From NCBI GenBank assembly GCA_965225935.1, contig CBDDCC010000014.1, positions 62,001-126,000 on the forward strand: 64,000 nt of DNA, given 5' to 3'. The notes beneath the pieces were generated by a model. That model ran no database searches. It worked only from the letters and a program-made list of their open reading frames with translations, and was not told where the DNA came from. Both the position numbers and the translations under genes were made by a program. This DNA comes from CALJXB01 sp965225935 (GTDB lineage: Bacteria; Pseudomonadota; Alphaproteobacteria; Kiloniellales; JAKSDN01). Of this stretch, positions 19,162-27,424 are shown in pieces. Each line of letters starts with the position of its first letter. Within the stretch, counting starts at the first letter, position 1.

Positions 19162-19203
19162 AAAGCCCCGCACCGGAGGAGGTGGGCCGGTGCGGGGCTT
19201 TTG
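19162..19203 (+). terminator. Strong intrinsic terminator
   Basis: AAAGCCCCGCACCGG pairs with CCGGTGCGGGGCTTTT across a short purine-rich loop, giving a stem of about 15 bp ending in Ts. It closes the int-alpA-small-gene module; the A-rich 5' arm would let it act on the other strand as well. Confidence 0.85.
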
Positions 19204-19316
19204 GCTGGCACAAGTAAGGAGATTCATTCAGAACCAAAGGAGCAGTATTGTACAAAATAACCAAAGAATTTTCAAATATTCATTTTTCGCTTATTATTAA
19301 ATATCAGAACAAAACT

Positions 19317-19349
19317 GCGCCCCTCGTCTTGGATCGGAACGAGGGGCGC
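19317..19349. terminator. Second hairpin, possibly a minus-strand terminator
   Basis: GCGCCCCTCGT and ACGAGGGGCGC form an 11-bp perfect stem with an 11-base loop. On the minus strand it is followed by AGTTTTGTT, so it could stop transcription coming from the right. The rest of 19067-19404 is AT-rich and non-coding, and probably contains the promoter of the next gene. Confidence 0.5.
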
Positions 19350-19404
19350 AAGAAAGATCAATTGGTAGCCAACGACAGAACCAGACAGCAGAGGCAATGC
19401 CGTC

Positions 19405-20319
19405 ATGCAAAACAATAAAACCATATCAAGTAACCGAAGTCCAGTAGATCAGTTTAATATTATCGAGCGTCATTTTTTCTTTGATAAAGTCCAATTCTGG
19501 ACAAGACGTAAGCTGACTACGCAAGAACTTAACATCATCAGGCAGAACGCCAAGTGCAGACGCACTAAGTTCACCAAGGATGAGCGCAAGACCAAGAAGC
19601 CATATATGGCGCAGCTTGGCTGGCATTACCGGTACCTGCTGCTACAGCCCAGACAGCCAGCGCTACGCTATCTACAAGAGCTGCTCGGCAACAACGTGCT
19701 CATCAACTACGTCGAGCCTGCCGTGGAGTTAATCACAGACACCAAAGAGACCAAGCGGCGGCTGCATGAATTCCTTGAGCTTCACTGGTGGCAACCGTGG
19801 CGCAGCAAACGGCAGGTGGGCTGCGACTACCATGGCACCATTTACAGCGGCAACCGTCGAGCCCGCAACAGGACCGCATGCTACGCGGACAAGCCCAGCA
19901 AGATCACTGGCGACGAACACTGCTGTAAACCCGAGTGGCGCATCAACGGACGAGCAGCATGCAAGGCAAAGGGTTTGATCGACTTTACCGCATTGATGAA
20001 GTTTGATCATGTAGAGTTTTGGAGAACAAATCTACGGCTTGGCAGAATTGATACGGAAAAGCTGGAGCGAGACATTGACCGAAAAAATGGACGAGGACCG
20101 AGATACCTACGCAATCATCCCCGTAATGTCTATCACAGATCCCGTGCAAAGATACTGCTACGGGCAGCCAACTGTCGTGGACTAAGTGGATCTAGGTCCT
20201 ATAAGCAGCTAGGAGCTGTTCAAGACATTAGATCTGGATGGAGATCACAAAGATACAATCTGAGGAACTATCTAGTTTCCATGTCTAATCACTGTATACT
20301 AGGGATAGGAGCGTACTGA
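19405..20319 (+). CDS. Rep-like protein of unknown family
   Basis: A 304-residue basic protein. It starts with a stretch HFFFDKVQFWTRRKLT, has an ELLG...INYVEPAVELITD segment, and a central Cys/Tyr-rich block (GTIYSGNRRARNRTACYADKP, then ITGDEHCCKPEWRINGRAACKAKG). The arrangement (N-terminal FDKVQ/W, then Y-x-DKPSK and E-W-R) resembles putative replication initiators found in small integrated elements, but I cannot name a family. The position, downstream of alpA and upstream of the structural genes, fits a replication role. The C-terminal 60 residues are Arg/Ser/Asn-rich. The function is inference. Confidence 0.5.
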   Translation: MQNNKTISSNRSPVDQFNIIERHFFFDKVQFWTRRKLTTQELNIIRQNAKCRRTKFTKDERKTKKPYMAQLGWHYRYLLLQPRQPALRYLQELLGNNVLINYVEPAVELITDTKETKRRLHEFLELHWWQPWRSKRQVGCDYHGTIYSGNRRARNRTACYADKPSKITGDEHCCKPEWRINGRAACKAKGLIDFTALMKFDHVEFWRTNLRLGRIDTEKLERDIDRKNGRGPRYLRNHPRNVYHRSRAKILLRAANCRGLSGSRSYKQLGAVQDIRSGWRSQRYNLRNYLVSMSNHCILGIGAY

Positions 20320-20516
20320 TATATATACCAACTCCTGCGCACCCCATACATAACATATTGATTTCATTCACTTAAGGTTTCAGTTTTTCACTATCAGTTA
20401 TCATGCCATATGTATGGACTTACGATTTGCAGTTACCCTTTGCTTGGGTGCAACGGTAGTCGGTTTTTATACACGAGTACAGCCCTTGATATGAATTGAG
20501 GTGGAGTTAGATAGCG

Positions 20517-21494
20517 TTGCCAAAGACAAATAAGCACGTAAAGGGTTTTTTGGAGTCGAAAAAGAAAGACAACGAAGAAATACTTGCGACTCTTGAAGGC
20601 CGGATTGTCAAGTTCATGGGGCGTGACGAGGGAACTCAAGCAGCAGGCAGCCTCATTTTGACAAGTCGTAGAGTCGTATTTTTCCGGAAAAGCTTCTTTG
20701 GTGAGGCCTTTCGATCTATACAACTCGACAAGATTACTTCTGTTGGAACACGGTCTATGATGGGATTCCATACCATAACGATGTATATGTTCAATGACGA
20801 GTTTCGTTTTAAGGCAGTTGAAACGAAAGCTTCCTTTGAGGCATTCTATGAACTTCTAGAGCGACTATTAGACAACTCAGAATTTCAGGAGCAAGTTGGC
20901 AATGTGCCCAGTTCTGAGATGATGGACAGCGATGCAGCCATTTATACAGAACATAGTGGAGACGCTGGACAACCTAACTTGGTAGCCGACCCTGGTTCCG
21001 CGATTGCGCATGTACAGCGACGCAAAGATAAGCGCACCACGTTTACCCGCAAACTCACCCTCGCGATACTGTTGCTCTGCTTTATGTTCACGTGCACCGT
21101 TTTCGTTGGCAAACACGAACGTGAGCAGACGCAGCACCAAACCAAGCCGACAGAGCTCGCAGAGCCCAGCAATATTGAAAGACAGGGAAAACCCAATTCA
21201 AGTCAAACAACTTTGACCAGAAACAAGATTACCAAGGCAGAAGTAGAGCAACAATTAAGCTCTATTCAATCTTGGGGATTAGAGATGCTTGAGTCCAACA
21301 TCATAGTAGGAGATGTCGACTTTGAGCTCGTCAAAGGTGCTAGAGTGACCATTCTCATATCCGGTTACAGGTGCGATACGATATCAGAGGTAACAGTTAT
21401 CAGCGACCAACGGCTATTGATAGATTGTAACTCACATAGACTGAAGTATCGGATCCGCTCCTACAATGGAATCCCGTATGCTGTACCGAGGTGA
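20517..21494 (+). CDS. Membrane protein with bacterial PH-like domain
   Basis: A 325-residue protein beginning at a TTG codon. Residues about 1-115 look like a bacterial PH domain: a helical lead (KHVKGFLESKKKDNEEILATLEG), then beta strands GSLILTSRRVVFFRKSF, FRSIQLDKITSVGTRS and a closing helix (ETKASFEAFYELLERLL). A linker with a basic patch leads to one membrane span (LTLAILLLCFMFTCTVFVG, about 180-198), and then a charged C-terminal region of about 125 residues. I recognise no phage function, so it is probably cargo. GGAG lies 12 bases upstream of the start. Confidence 0.6.
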   Translation: MPKTNKHVKGFLESKKKDNEEILATLEGRIVKFMGRDEGTQAAGSLILTSRRVVFFRKSFFGEAFRSIQLDKITSVGTRSMMGFHTITMYMFNDEFRFKAVETKASFEAFYELLERLLDNSEFQEQVGNVPSSEMMDSDAAIYTEHSGDAGQPNLVADPGSAIAHVQRRKDKRTTFTRKLTLAILLLCFMFTCTVFVGKHEREQTQHQTKPTELAEPSNIERQGKPNSSQTTLTRNKITKAEVEQQLSSIQSWGLEMLESNIIVGDVDFELVKGARVTILISGYRCDTISEVTVISDQRLLIDCNSHRLKYRIRSYNGIPYAVPR

Positions 21495-21637
21495 CTTCTG
21501 ACAGCAGATCGCCGTCCACACCTCCGTAAATAGTAGCACCCTAATTTAGATAAAATCGCTTCCCTTATTGAGTATTACAATAATTCATTGAATAATGAAT
21601 TTGACATTATCTAATATTGTCAAGTATTCTTTCGAGT

Positions 21638-22009
21638 ATGACTTATAATCAGAGAATAAAACTATCTAAATACAATACCGAAACCCTTCAGTTCTTGCTA
21701 GAGAGGTTTGTCGGAGACGACCCGGTCGGCAGTTTCGAACTGACCCGTAGTCTGCGCGACGAGCTGGCGAACCGTGATCGGGGGTTTGCCAGCAGTGGTA
21801 GCTACGCCGTGCCCCAGTTCTCCGACGAACGCGACCTGCATGGTCTCTGCCACAAGGCGCTGTTACTAGCTACGGACGCTGAGGGACAAGGACTGTCAGG
21901 GGCTCGGGATTTCTTCATTGAGCTATACCAGAACTTCCTTGCCCAGCTTGGCGTCGATGCCGTGGACGTTGCCGATCAGGCAGAGCCGGGCGACAGGGTG
22001 GTGCATTGA
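21638..22009 (+). CDS. Hypothetical protein upstream of the portal gene
   Basis: A 123-residue acidic, helical protein (MTYNQRIKLSKYNTETLQF, RFVGDDPVGSFELTRSLRDEL, then HGLCHKALLLATDAEGQGL and FFIELYQNFLAQL). No family is recognised. The ATG at 21638 is the first ATG in frame; a TTG at 21617 is an alternative. Its stop overlaps the portal start (TGATG), so it is translationally coupled to the head module and could be a small terminase-like or head-related protein. Nothing in its sequence proves that. Confidence 0.55.
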   Translation: MTYNQRIKLSKYNTETLQFLLERFVGDDPVGSFELTRSLRDELANRDRGFASSGSYAVPQFSDERDLHGLCHKALLLATDAEGQGLSGARDFFIELYQNFLAQLGVDAVDVADQAEPGDRVVH

Positions 22010-23241
22010 TGCTGGATCGGTTTCTGCATTTGGTCGGGCTTGAGCGACGCGGCCAACTAGCAGTCCCCAGCCCCGAGCTGCTGAGCCTGTTCGGAGCAAC
22101 TCCAAACGTGGCTGGCGTCAATGTTGGACCCGAAACAGCTCTACGATCACCGACAGCCCTTGCCTGCGTCACGGCAATTGCCAGCGCGGTCGGCAGTCTC
22201 CCGATCCATCTGTTTCGCAGGGGACGCGACGGCTCCAAAGAGCGCGTACGGGATCATCCCGTTTCCCTGCTCTTGTCTAGCGATTGGACGCCCTGGTCAG
22301 GGAACACAGAAGTCCGCACAGCATTGCAGGTTGACCTGTTGACGCGCGGGTTTGCTGCCGCCCAAGTGATCAGAGTGGGCAACGGTCGTCCGACTGAAAT
22401 CCACCGCCTTGCGCGGGTCTCAATGGAGGTAGACGACGACACTGCTGAGCCTGCCTTCAAAGTCAATGGCAGGTCACAGCCACTACCGCACAAAGAAGTC
22501 CTGTTCCTACCTTGCCCCGGCTGGTCCTGGGATCGCCCGATATCGATTGTAGACAAGGCACGACAATCCATTGGCTTGGACATCAGCATGGCTGAGCGTC
22601 AAGGAGCGCTATTCGGGAACGCTGTGAGTTCATCTGGCAAGCTCAAGGTCCCGCAGTCGATGGGAAAAGAGGCTGCACAGGAACTAATCAAACTTTTTTC
22701 TGAAAAGCATGCCGGACCACGACGAGCCGGAGGAATCATCGGTTTGTTTGGCGGTTTAGAGTTTGAAGAAACCCCTCCATTCAATTCCGTGGATGCACAG
22801 TTTCTCGAACTTAGGAAGCTAGCGATTGAGGACATAGCTCGTGCATTTCGTGTTCCATTGCCACTAGTAGGCTCACTTGAAAGGGCTACGTGGCGCAACA
22901 TCGAAGAGCTGTCGATTCTTTTTGTCCAATATACGCTGCTACCACACCTAGAGGTCTGGCAAAGCGCCTTGGAACGAGCGCTACTTACGCCAGAGGAACG
23001 GCAAGATTTCTTCGTTGAATTCCAGATCAATGAATTGCTGCGGGGCGACATCAAGGCCCGTTTTGAAGCACTCAACAAAGCTGTCGGCGGTGCATGGTTG
23101 TTACCGAACGAGGCCAGAGCGCTGGAGAACCTCGCGCCTGTGGACGGTGGCGATGAGCTTGTGCGACAGGCTGGACAAACCGGCGCCAGCGATAATGAAG
23201 ATGACGACGAACAGACCCGCGACTTGAGGGTAGTCAGATGA
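22009..23241 (+). CDS. HK97-family phage portal protein
   Basis: A 410-residue portal protein, the dodecameric DNA gate of the capsid. Typical features: TALACVTAIASAVGSLPIHLF near the N-terminus, then HPVSLLLSSDWTPW and KEVLFLPCPGW. Next come SIVDKARQSIGLDISMAERQGALFGN and the C-terminal SLERATWRNIEELSILFVQYTLLPHLEVWQ segment. The acidic tail ends in DNEDDDEQ. It starts at ATG 22009, overlapping the previous stop, and its TGA overlaps the start of the protease gene (ATGA), so the head genes form one translationally coupled operon. Confidence 0.93.
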   Translation: MLDRFLHLVGLERRGQLAVPSPELLSLFGATPNVAGVNVGPETALRSPTALACVTAIASAVGSLPIHLFRRGRDGSKERVRDHPVSLLLSSDWTPWSGNTEVRTALQVDLLTRGFAAAQVIRVGNGRPTEIHRLARVSMEVDDDTAEPAFKVNGRSQPLPHKEVLFLPCPGWSWDRPISIVDKARQSIGLDISMAERQGALFGNAVSSSGKLKVPQSMGKEAAQELIKLFSEKHAGPRRAGGIIGLFGGLEFEETPPFNSVDAQFLELRKLAIEDIARAFRVPLPLVGSLERATWRNIEELSILFVQYTLLPHLEVWQSALERALLTPEERQDFFVEFQINELLRGDIKARFEALNKAVGGAWLLPNEARALENLAPVDGGDELVRQAGQTGASDNEDDDEQTRDLRVVR

Positions 23242-23472
23242 TGCGAGAGCGGAAAGATGCGGTTGTGTCGGACCTGCGCTTTCAGGATGCCGACGCAGGC
23301 ACGTTTACGGGCGTAGCGACGAACCCGTTTGGGGAAAAGGACAACTTCGGAGACGTCATTGTCAAAGGGGCGTTCGCAAAAACCCTACAAGCGAAAACGC
23401 CGAAGATGTTCTTGAACCACGATGGAACGCCAATTGGCGTTTGGGAGGAACTGAAGGAAACCGATGCATTAG

Positions 23473-24829
23473 CAGGCTGCTGAAAAAGTCTCTCGCGGCT
23501 TTCGGTGTAACGTGATTCTCTGTTCTGGTGAGATCTGGAACGGAGGGTTGCGATGCGCGGCGGGGATGGGGACAGCGGGGCGTTGTTTTCATATGTGAGC
23601 TGTGAGGCTCGGGTGCCTGCGGACCATCCGCTGCGGGCGATCCGGGCGATCGTGGACGAGGCCTTGGAGGTGCTGTCGCCGGAGTTCGAGGGGATCTACT
23701 CGAAGCTGGGTCGCCCGTCGATCGCGCCGGAGAAGCTGCTGCGGGCGCTCTTGCTGCAGGCCTTCTACTCGATCCGCTCGGAACGCCAGCTGATGGAGCA
23801 GCTGGACTACAATCTGCTGTTCCGCTGGTTCGTGGGCCTTTCGATGGATGCGCCGGTGTGGGACGCCACGGTCTTCTCGAAGAACCGGGACCGTCTGATC
23901 GAGGGCGAGATCGCGGCGAAGTTCCTGGCCGCGCTGCTGAGCCAGGATCGGGTCGAGGCGCTCTTATCGGAGGAGCACTTCTCGGTCGACGGCACGCTGC
24001 TCGACGCCTGGGCCTCGATGAAGAGCTTTCGGCCCAAAGACGGCGCGGGGGAGGGCCCCGGCGATGGCCCTGGGGAGGGCCCCGGGGAGGGCGGCAGGCC
24101 GCCGGCCGGGCGCAACGCGGAGCGGGACTTCCGCGGCGAGCGGCGCTCGAACGAGACCCACGCCTCGACCAGCGATCCCGACGCCAAGCTCTACCGCAAG
24201 GCCAACGGCCAGAGCAGCCGGCTCTGCTACATGGGCCACCTCCTGATGGAGAACCGCAACGCCCTCGTCGTCGACGCCGAGCTGACCCGGGCCGGCGGCA
24301 GGGCCGAGCGCGAGGCCGCGCTCGCCATGCTCGATCGCCGCAGGGAGAGCCGAGGGGGGCGCCGCCGGCGCGTCACCCTGGGCGCCGACAAGGCCTACGA
24401 CGTGCGCAGCTTCGTCGAGGGCCTGCGCGCGCGCAGGATCACTCCGCACATCGCCATCGACGGCCATGTCCGGGTCACCGGCAGGCCGCGCCGAACCGCC
24501 ATCGACAAGCGCACCACCCGGCATGCGGGCTACGCCGCGAGCCAGCGCCTGCGCAAGCGCATCGAAGAGGGCTTCGGCTGGATCAAGACCACCGGCAACC
24601 TCGCCAAGACCCGCCACCGGGGCCTCGAGCGCGTCGGCTGGACCTTCACCCTCACCGCGGCCGCCTACAATCTCGTGCGCATACCCAAGCTGCTCGCCGC
24701 AACTTGATCGCACCAGGGCATCGAAAATTCCGCCCACGCAACCAGCCGAACCCAAACCCCTCGACCATCGGATCAGAATCCCGGGCTACAGCCCAAATCC
24801 TGCCCTCAGGACAATTCTTCAGCAGCCTG
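23473..24829 (+). mobile_element. IS5-family insertion sequence, 1357 bp
   Basis: The element is bounded by imperfect terminal inverted repeats. The left end is CAGGCTGCTGAAAAAGTC; the complement of the right end is CAGGCTGCTGAAGAATTG. It is flanked by a four-base duplication, TTAG (23469-23472 and 24830-24833), matching the YTAR target of the IS5 group. One intact transposase frame fills it. Its GC content matches the host chromosome rather than the surrounding element, so it probably jumped in after integration. Confidence 0.93.
23553..24707 (+). CDS. IS5-family transposase (DDE)
   Basis: A 384-residue DDE transposase with a DUF772-type N-terminus (HPLRAIRAIVDEALEVL, LGRPSIAPEKLLRALLLQ, LDYNLLFRWFVGL). 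The catalytic residues are Asp146 (FSVDGTLLDAW), Asp279 (LGADKAYDV) and Glu338 or Glu339 (RIEEGFGWIKTTG). A Gly/Pro/Glu repeat (GEGPGDGPGEGPGEG, about 166-180) is a low-complexity linker. GGAGGG lies five bases before the ATG. The frame is intact, so the element may still be mobile. Confidence 0.93.
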   Translation: MRGGDGDSGALFSYVSCEARVPADHPLRAIRAIVDEALEVLSPEFEGIYSKLGRPSIAPEKLLRALLLQAFYSIRSERQLMEQLDYNLLFRWFVGLSMDAPVWDATVFSKNRDRLIEGEIAAKFLAALLSQDRVEALLSEEHFSVDGTLLDAWASMKSFRPKDGAGEGPGDGPGEGPGEGGRPPAGRNAERDFRGERRSNETHASTSDPDAKLYRKANGQSSRLCYMGHLLMENRNALVVDAELTRAGGRAEREAALAMLDRRRESRGGRRRRVTLGADKAYDVRSFVEGLRARRITPHIAIDGHVRVTGRPRRTAIDKRTTRHAGYAASQRLRKRIEEGFGWIKTTGNLAKTRHRGLERVGWTFTLTAAAYNLVRIPKLLAAT

Positions 24830-25129
24830 TTAGAGGTACGTGGTCGCTTCCTCAACACCCAGATGGGTCGTGATGTCCGGACGATGCTCAAGGAGAAGAC
24901 CCTGGACGGACTCTCTATTGGCTTCGTGCCTACCAAGGCCAAAAACACCAAAGGCGGGGTTCGCATCATTGAGGAATTGGATTTGTGGGAAATCTCCGTC
25001 GTGAGTTTCCCTGCCGCCAACAAAGCCCGCATTCAAGCCGTTAGGAGCCTACCTTCGGAATCAGATCTTAGAGCTTTCATTGACACTGTTCGCAAAGCAA
25101 CTTTGGTTCTTAGACAGGAGTAACTTCAT

Positions 25130-26368
25130 ATGCGCCATGTAGGCAATCAGGGCCAGGTAGGCCCGCTCGAAACAAGACAAATAGATTTTCTTCCTCCAAG
25201 TGACCTTGAGACCCGGGACGATGACCCGCCTGAAAACCGGGATCTCCAGCAAGCAATTCAGGCGGTGGAGGAAATGCGGCAGCAATGGCAAGAGCACCGC
25301 TCCCAGAACACGGAGGCACTCACAAGGATCAACGAGTTCATTACGCGGCTTGATGACCTGGAAACGCGGCTCCAGCGGCCACGCCAAGATGCAGCTAACC
25401 GTGATGACGAACTGGAAACGCGTGCCTTTACAAACTTCCTGCGTACAGGTGGCCGTCCTCAGCAGCTTGCCCAAATGGATCCGGACGAGGTCCGCGCGTT
25501 ATCTGTCACCGGCGGCGCTGACGAGGGCGCAACAACAGTTCCCGAGACATTTCTCCGAGAGCTGATCAAAGAACTTACAGAAATCTCCATGATGCGTCAG
25601 CTTGCCCGCATCACGCCGGTTTCTGGAACGCCTGCCATATTGCCCCGCCGCACTGGAAAGCCAACAGGGGCTTGGGAAGGTGAGACAACCGACGCCGGCG
25701 AGACGTCCTCCACGTATGACCAATGGTCAATTCCCGTGCATGAGGTACGGGTCTACACGCGCGTCAGCAACCGACTGCTAGAAGATTCAGCGTTCAATAT
25801 TGAGGGTGAGATCAGAAGCGATCTGGCCGAAGCATTTGAGGAACTGGAGGGCACAGCGTTTGTTAGCGGCGATGGCACTGGCAAACCGCTGGGCTTTCTC
25901 GCAGATACCGATTTCGTCACCGTAGCCGCCGCTGCAAGCGTTGGTGAAGTGGATATTGTCTACGAGGATCTAGTGGATCTCTATTTCGCACTTAAGAGCC
26001 GACACGCGGCCCGAGGCGTGTGGGTCATGAACCGCACAGTCATGGGCGTCGTAATGAAACTCAAGGATCAGGACGGACGCCCGCTGTGGATCGACTCAAT
26101 CAAGGAAGGACGCCCCCCTGTTCTCTTGGGCAAGCCCGTATTTGAATTGCCCGATATGCCGAACAACATCGCTGACGCGGTGCCAATCGCTTTTGGGGAT
26201 TGGCAACGGGCATACCGCATACTTCAGCGCATGGCGATGACGGTGACGCCTGACCCCTTCACCAGGGCAAAACAGTCCCAGGTCGATTTCAATGCACGGA
26301 TGAGAGTAGGTGGGAAACTGGTCCTGCCGGAAGCGGCTGCCGGTCTCCTACTGCCAGCGGCTTCGTGA
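25130..26368 (+). CDS. HK97-family major capsid protein
   Basis: A 412-residue capsid precursor. The first 110 residues form the charged, coiled scaffold (delta) region (QQAIQAVEEMRQQWQEHRSQ, then ITRLDDLETRLQRPRQD). The mature domain follows with GGADEGATTVPETFLRELI, ISMMRQLARITPVSG and the E-loop region WEGETTDAGETSSTYDQW. Further on are FVSGDGTGKPLGFL and, near the end, VPIAFGDWQRAYRI and DPFTRAKQSQVDFNARMRVGG. Maturation would need the prohead protease, whose gene is interrupted just upstream. AGGAG lies nine bases before the ATG. Confidence 0.95.
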   Translation: MRHVGNQGQVGPLETRQIDFLPPSDLETRDDDPPENRDLQQAIQAVEEMRQQWQEHRSQNTEALTRINEFITRLDDLETRLQRPRQDAANRDDELETRAFTNFLRTGGRPQQLAQMDPDEVRALSVTGGADEGATTVPETFLRELIKELTEISMMRQLARITPVSGTPAILPRRTGKPTGAWEGETTDAGETSSTYDQWSIPVHEVRVYTRVSNRLLEDSAFNIEGEIRSDLAEAFEELEGTAFVSGDGTGKPLGFLADTDFVTVAAAASVGEVDIVYEDLVDLYFALKSRHAARGVWVMNRTVMGVVMKLKDQDGRPLWIDSIKEGRPPVLLGKPVFELPDMPNNIADAVPIAFGDWQRAYRILQRMAMTVTPDPFTRAKQSQVDFNARMRVGGKLVLPEAAAGLLLPAAS

Positions 26369-26377
26369 TGGTCAGCT

Positions 26378-26962
26378 ATGGGCCTGACCCTGGTCACACC
26401 GCCTAGTGAAGATGCGGTCAGTCCATATCGCATCTTCGAGCACTTGCGGTTGGATGCCCAGCCGCAGGACGAGGCAATCTTTGAGGACTACCTGGAAGTC
26501 GCGATTGCCCGGTTAGACGGACGCAACGGACTGCTGGGTCGTTGTCTGATCACTCAGGTCTGGAAACTCACACTGCCGTGGTTTCCACCCGAGATCGTCG
26601 TTCCTCTGCCCCCGCTGCAGTCTGTAGATCAGATTGTTTACATAGACGACGATGGCAATGAGCAAACACTAGATTCATCAGGCTACGCCGTTTATGGGAC
26701 AGACCCGGCAACTATCAAACCCGCACACGGCACGTCCTTTCCAAGCACCCGCCTGACGCATCTAGAAGCCGTCTCCATCACGTTCACCGCAGGCTACGGC
26801 GATAGCATGGCTGACGTCCCACAGCCAATCAGGCAAGCGATTGCCATGGATGTGGGTCATTTGGATCAACACAGGGAAACCGTGTTGGTGGGTCAGACCG
26901 TCAATGAGATCCCTATGGGCTATATGGATCTGATCGCACCATACAGACAATGGAGCTTCTAG
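26378..26962 (+). CDS. Head-tail connector protein (gp6-like)
   Basis: A 194-residue connector of the HK97 gp6/phage_gp6 type. Landmarks: an N-terminal LRLDAQPQDEAIFEDYLEVA helix pair, then RCLITQVWKLTLPWFP and EIVVPLPPLQSVDQIVYIDDDG. These are followed by VSITFTAGYGDSMADVPQPI and the helix RQAIAMDVGHLDQHRET. Such proteins form the ring under the portal. It follows the capsid gene by nine bases. Confidence 0.88.
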   Translation: MGLTLVTPPSEDAVSPYRIFEHLRLDAQPQDEAIFEDYLEVAIARLDGRNGLLGRCLITQVWKLTLPWFPPEIVVPLPPLQSVDQIVYIDDDGNEQTLDSSGYAVYGTDPATIKPAHGTSFPSTRLTHLEAVSITFTAGYGDSMADVPQPIRQAIAMDVGHLDQHRETVLVGQTVNEIPMGYMDLIAPYRQWSF

Positions 26963-26964
26963 CC

Positions 26965-27339
26965 GTGCCTTGGTCGGCCCCAAATCATCATAGCTGTGGA
27001 CATCCGCCAACACGCGGTCGCTGTCCTATCTGTGCTGAACAAAGCAAACGTCAGTACGACGCAAAGAGGCCCAATGCGACTGACCGTGGATATGATCGTC
27101 AGTGGAAGAAAGAGTCAAAGGAGTTCCTTGAACGAAACCGTTACTGCGCACGGTGCGGCAAGCCAGCGACGATTGTCCATCACACTGTCCCGCATCGTGG
27201 CAACAAGCGACTGTTTTGGGACAAGTCACTATGGGAAGCAGTTTGCCGGACTTGTCACGACGGACCTATTCAAAGCGAGGAAAAGATACAGCATGCAAAA
27301 GCTGCCGGTAGGAAAAGTCCATGGGGAGGGGGTATCTAA
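26965..27339 (+). CDS. Phage HNH endonuclease
   Basis: A 124-residue HNH nuclease. An N-terminal zinc-like pair (HSCGHPPTRGRCPICAEQ) precedes RGYDRQWKKESKEFLERNRYCARCGKPATIVHH, with the first catalytic His, and the C-terminal LWEAVCRTCHDG motif. Small HNH nucleases next to terminase genes are required for packaging cleavage in HK97-like phages. GGAG nine bases upstream supports the GTG at 26965; an ATG at 26950 overlaps the connector gene and is the alternative. The two CxxC pairs suggest a zinc-stabilised fold. Confidence 0.85.
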   Translation: MPWSAPNHHSCGHPPTRGRCPICAEQSKRQYDAKRPNATDRGYDRQWKKESKEFLERNRYCARCGKPATIVHHTVPHRGNKRLFWDKSLWEAVCRTCHDGPIQSEEKIQHAKAAGRKSPWGGGI

Positions 27340-27424
27340 GCTTTGGACATAACGGTTTGAACACCGGCCGCCGCAGGCTTCGTAGCTTTTTATCTAGGGA
27401 AGCACAGATAGATAGTATCTTTGG

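Larger units (their letters stand above)
23238..25123 (+). pseudogene. HK97-type prohead protease, split by an IS5-family insertion
   Basis: The 5' part (23238-23472) encodes the start of the capsid maturation protease, including FTGVATNPFGEKDNFGDVI, VKGAFAKTL and FLNHDGTPIGVW with the catalytic His. The 3' part (24834-25123) continues GRFLNTQMGRDVRTMLKE, then LDGLSIGF and VSFPAANKARI. Removing the IS and one TTAG copy restores a single frame across the junction (TTA-GAG-GTA-CGT) of 174 residues, normal for this family. As it stands the frame stops just inside the IS, so no full protease can be made. Confidence 0.9.

Noticed and set aside
27340..27424. Searched for a small terminase gene between the HNH and large terminase genes
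   Set aside because: Only 85 bases, with no usable frame.
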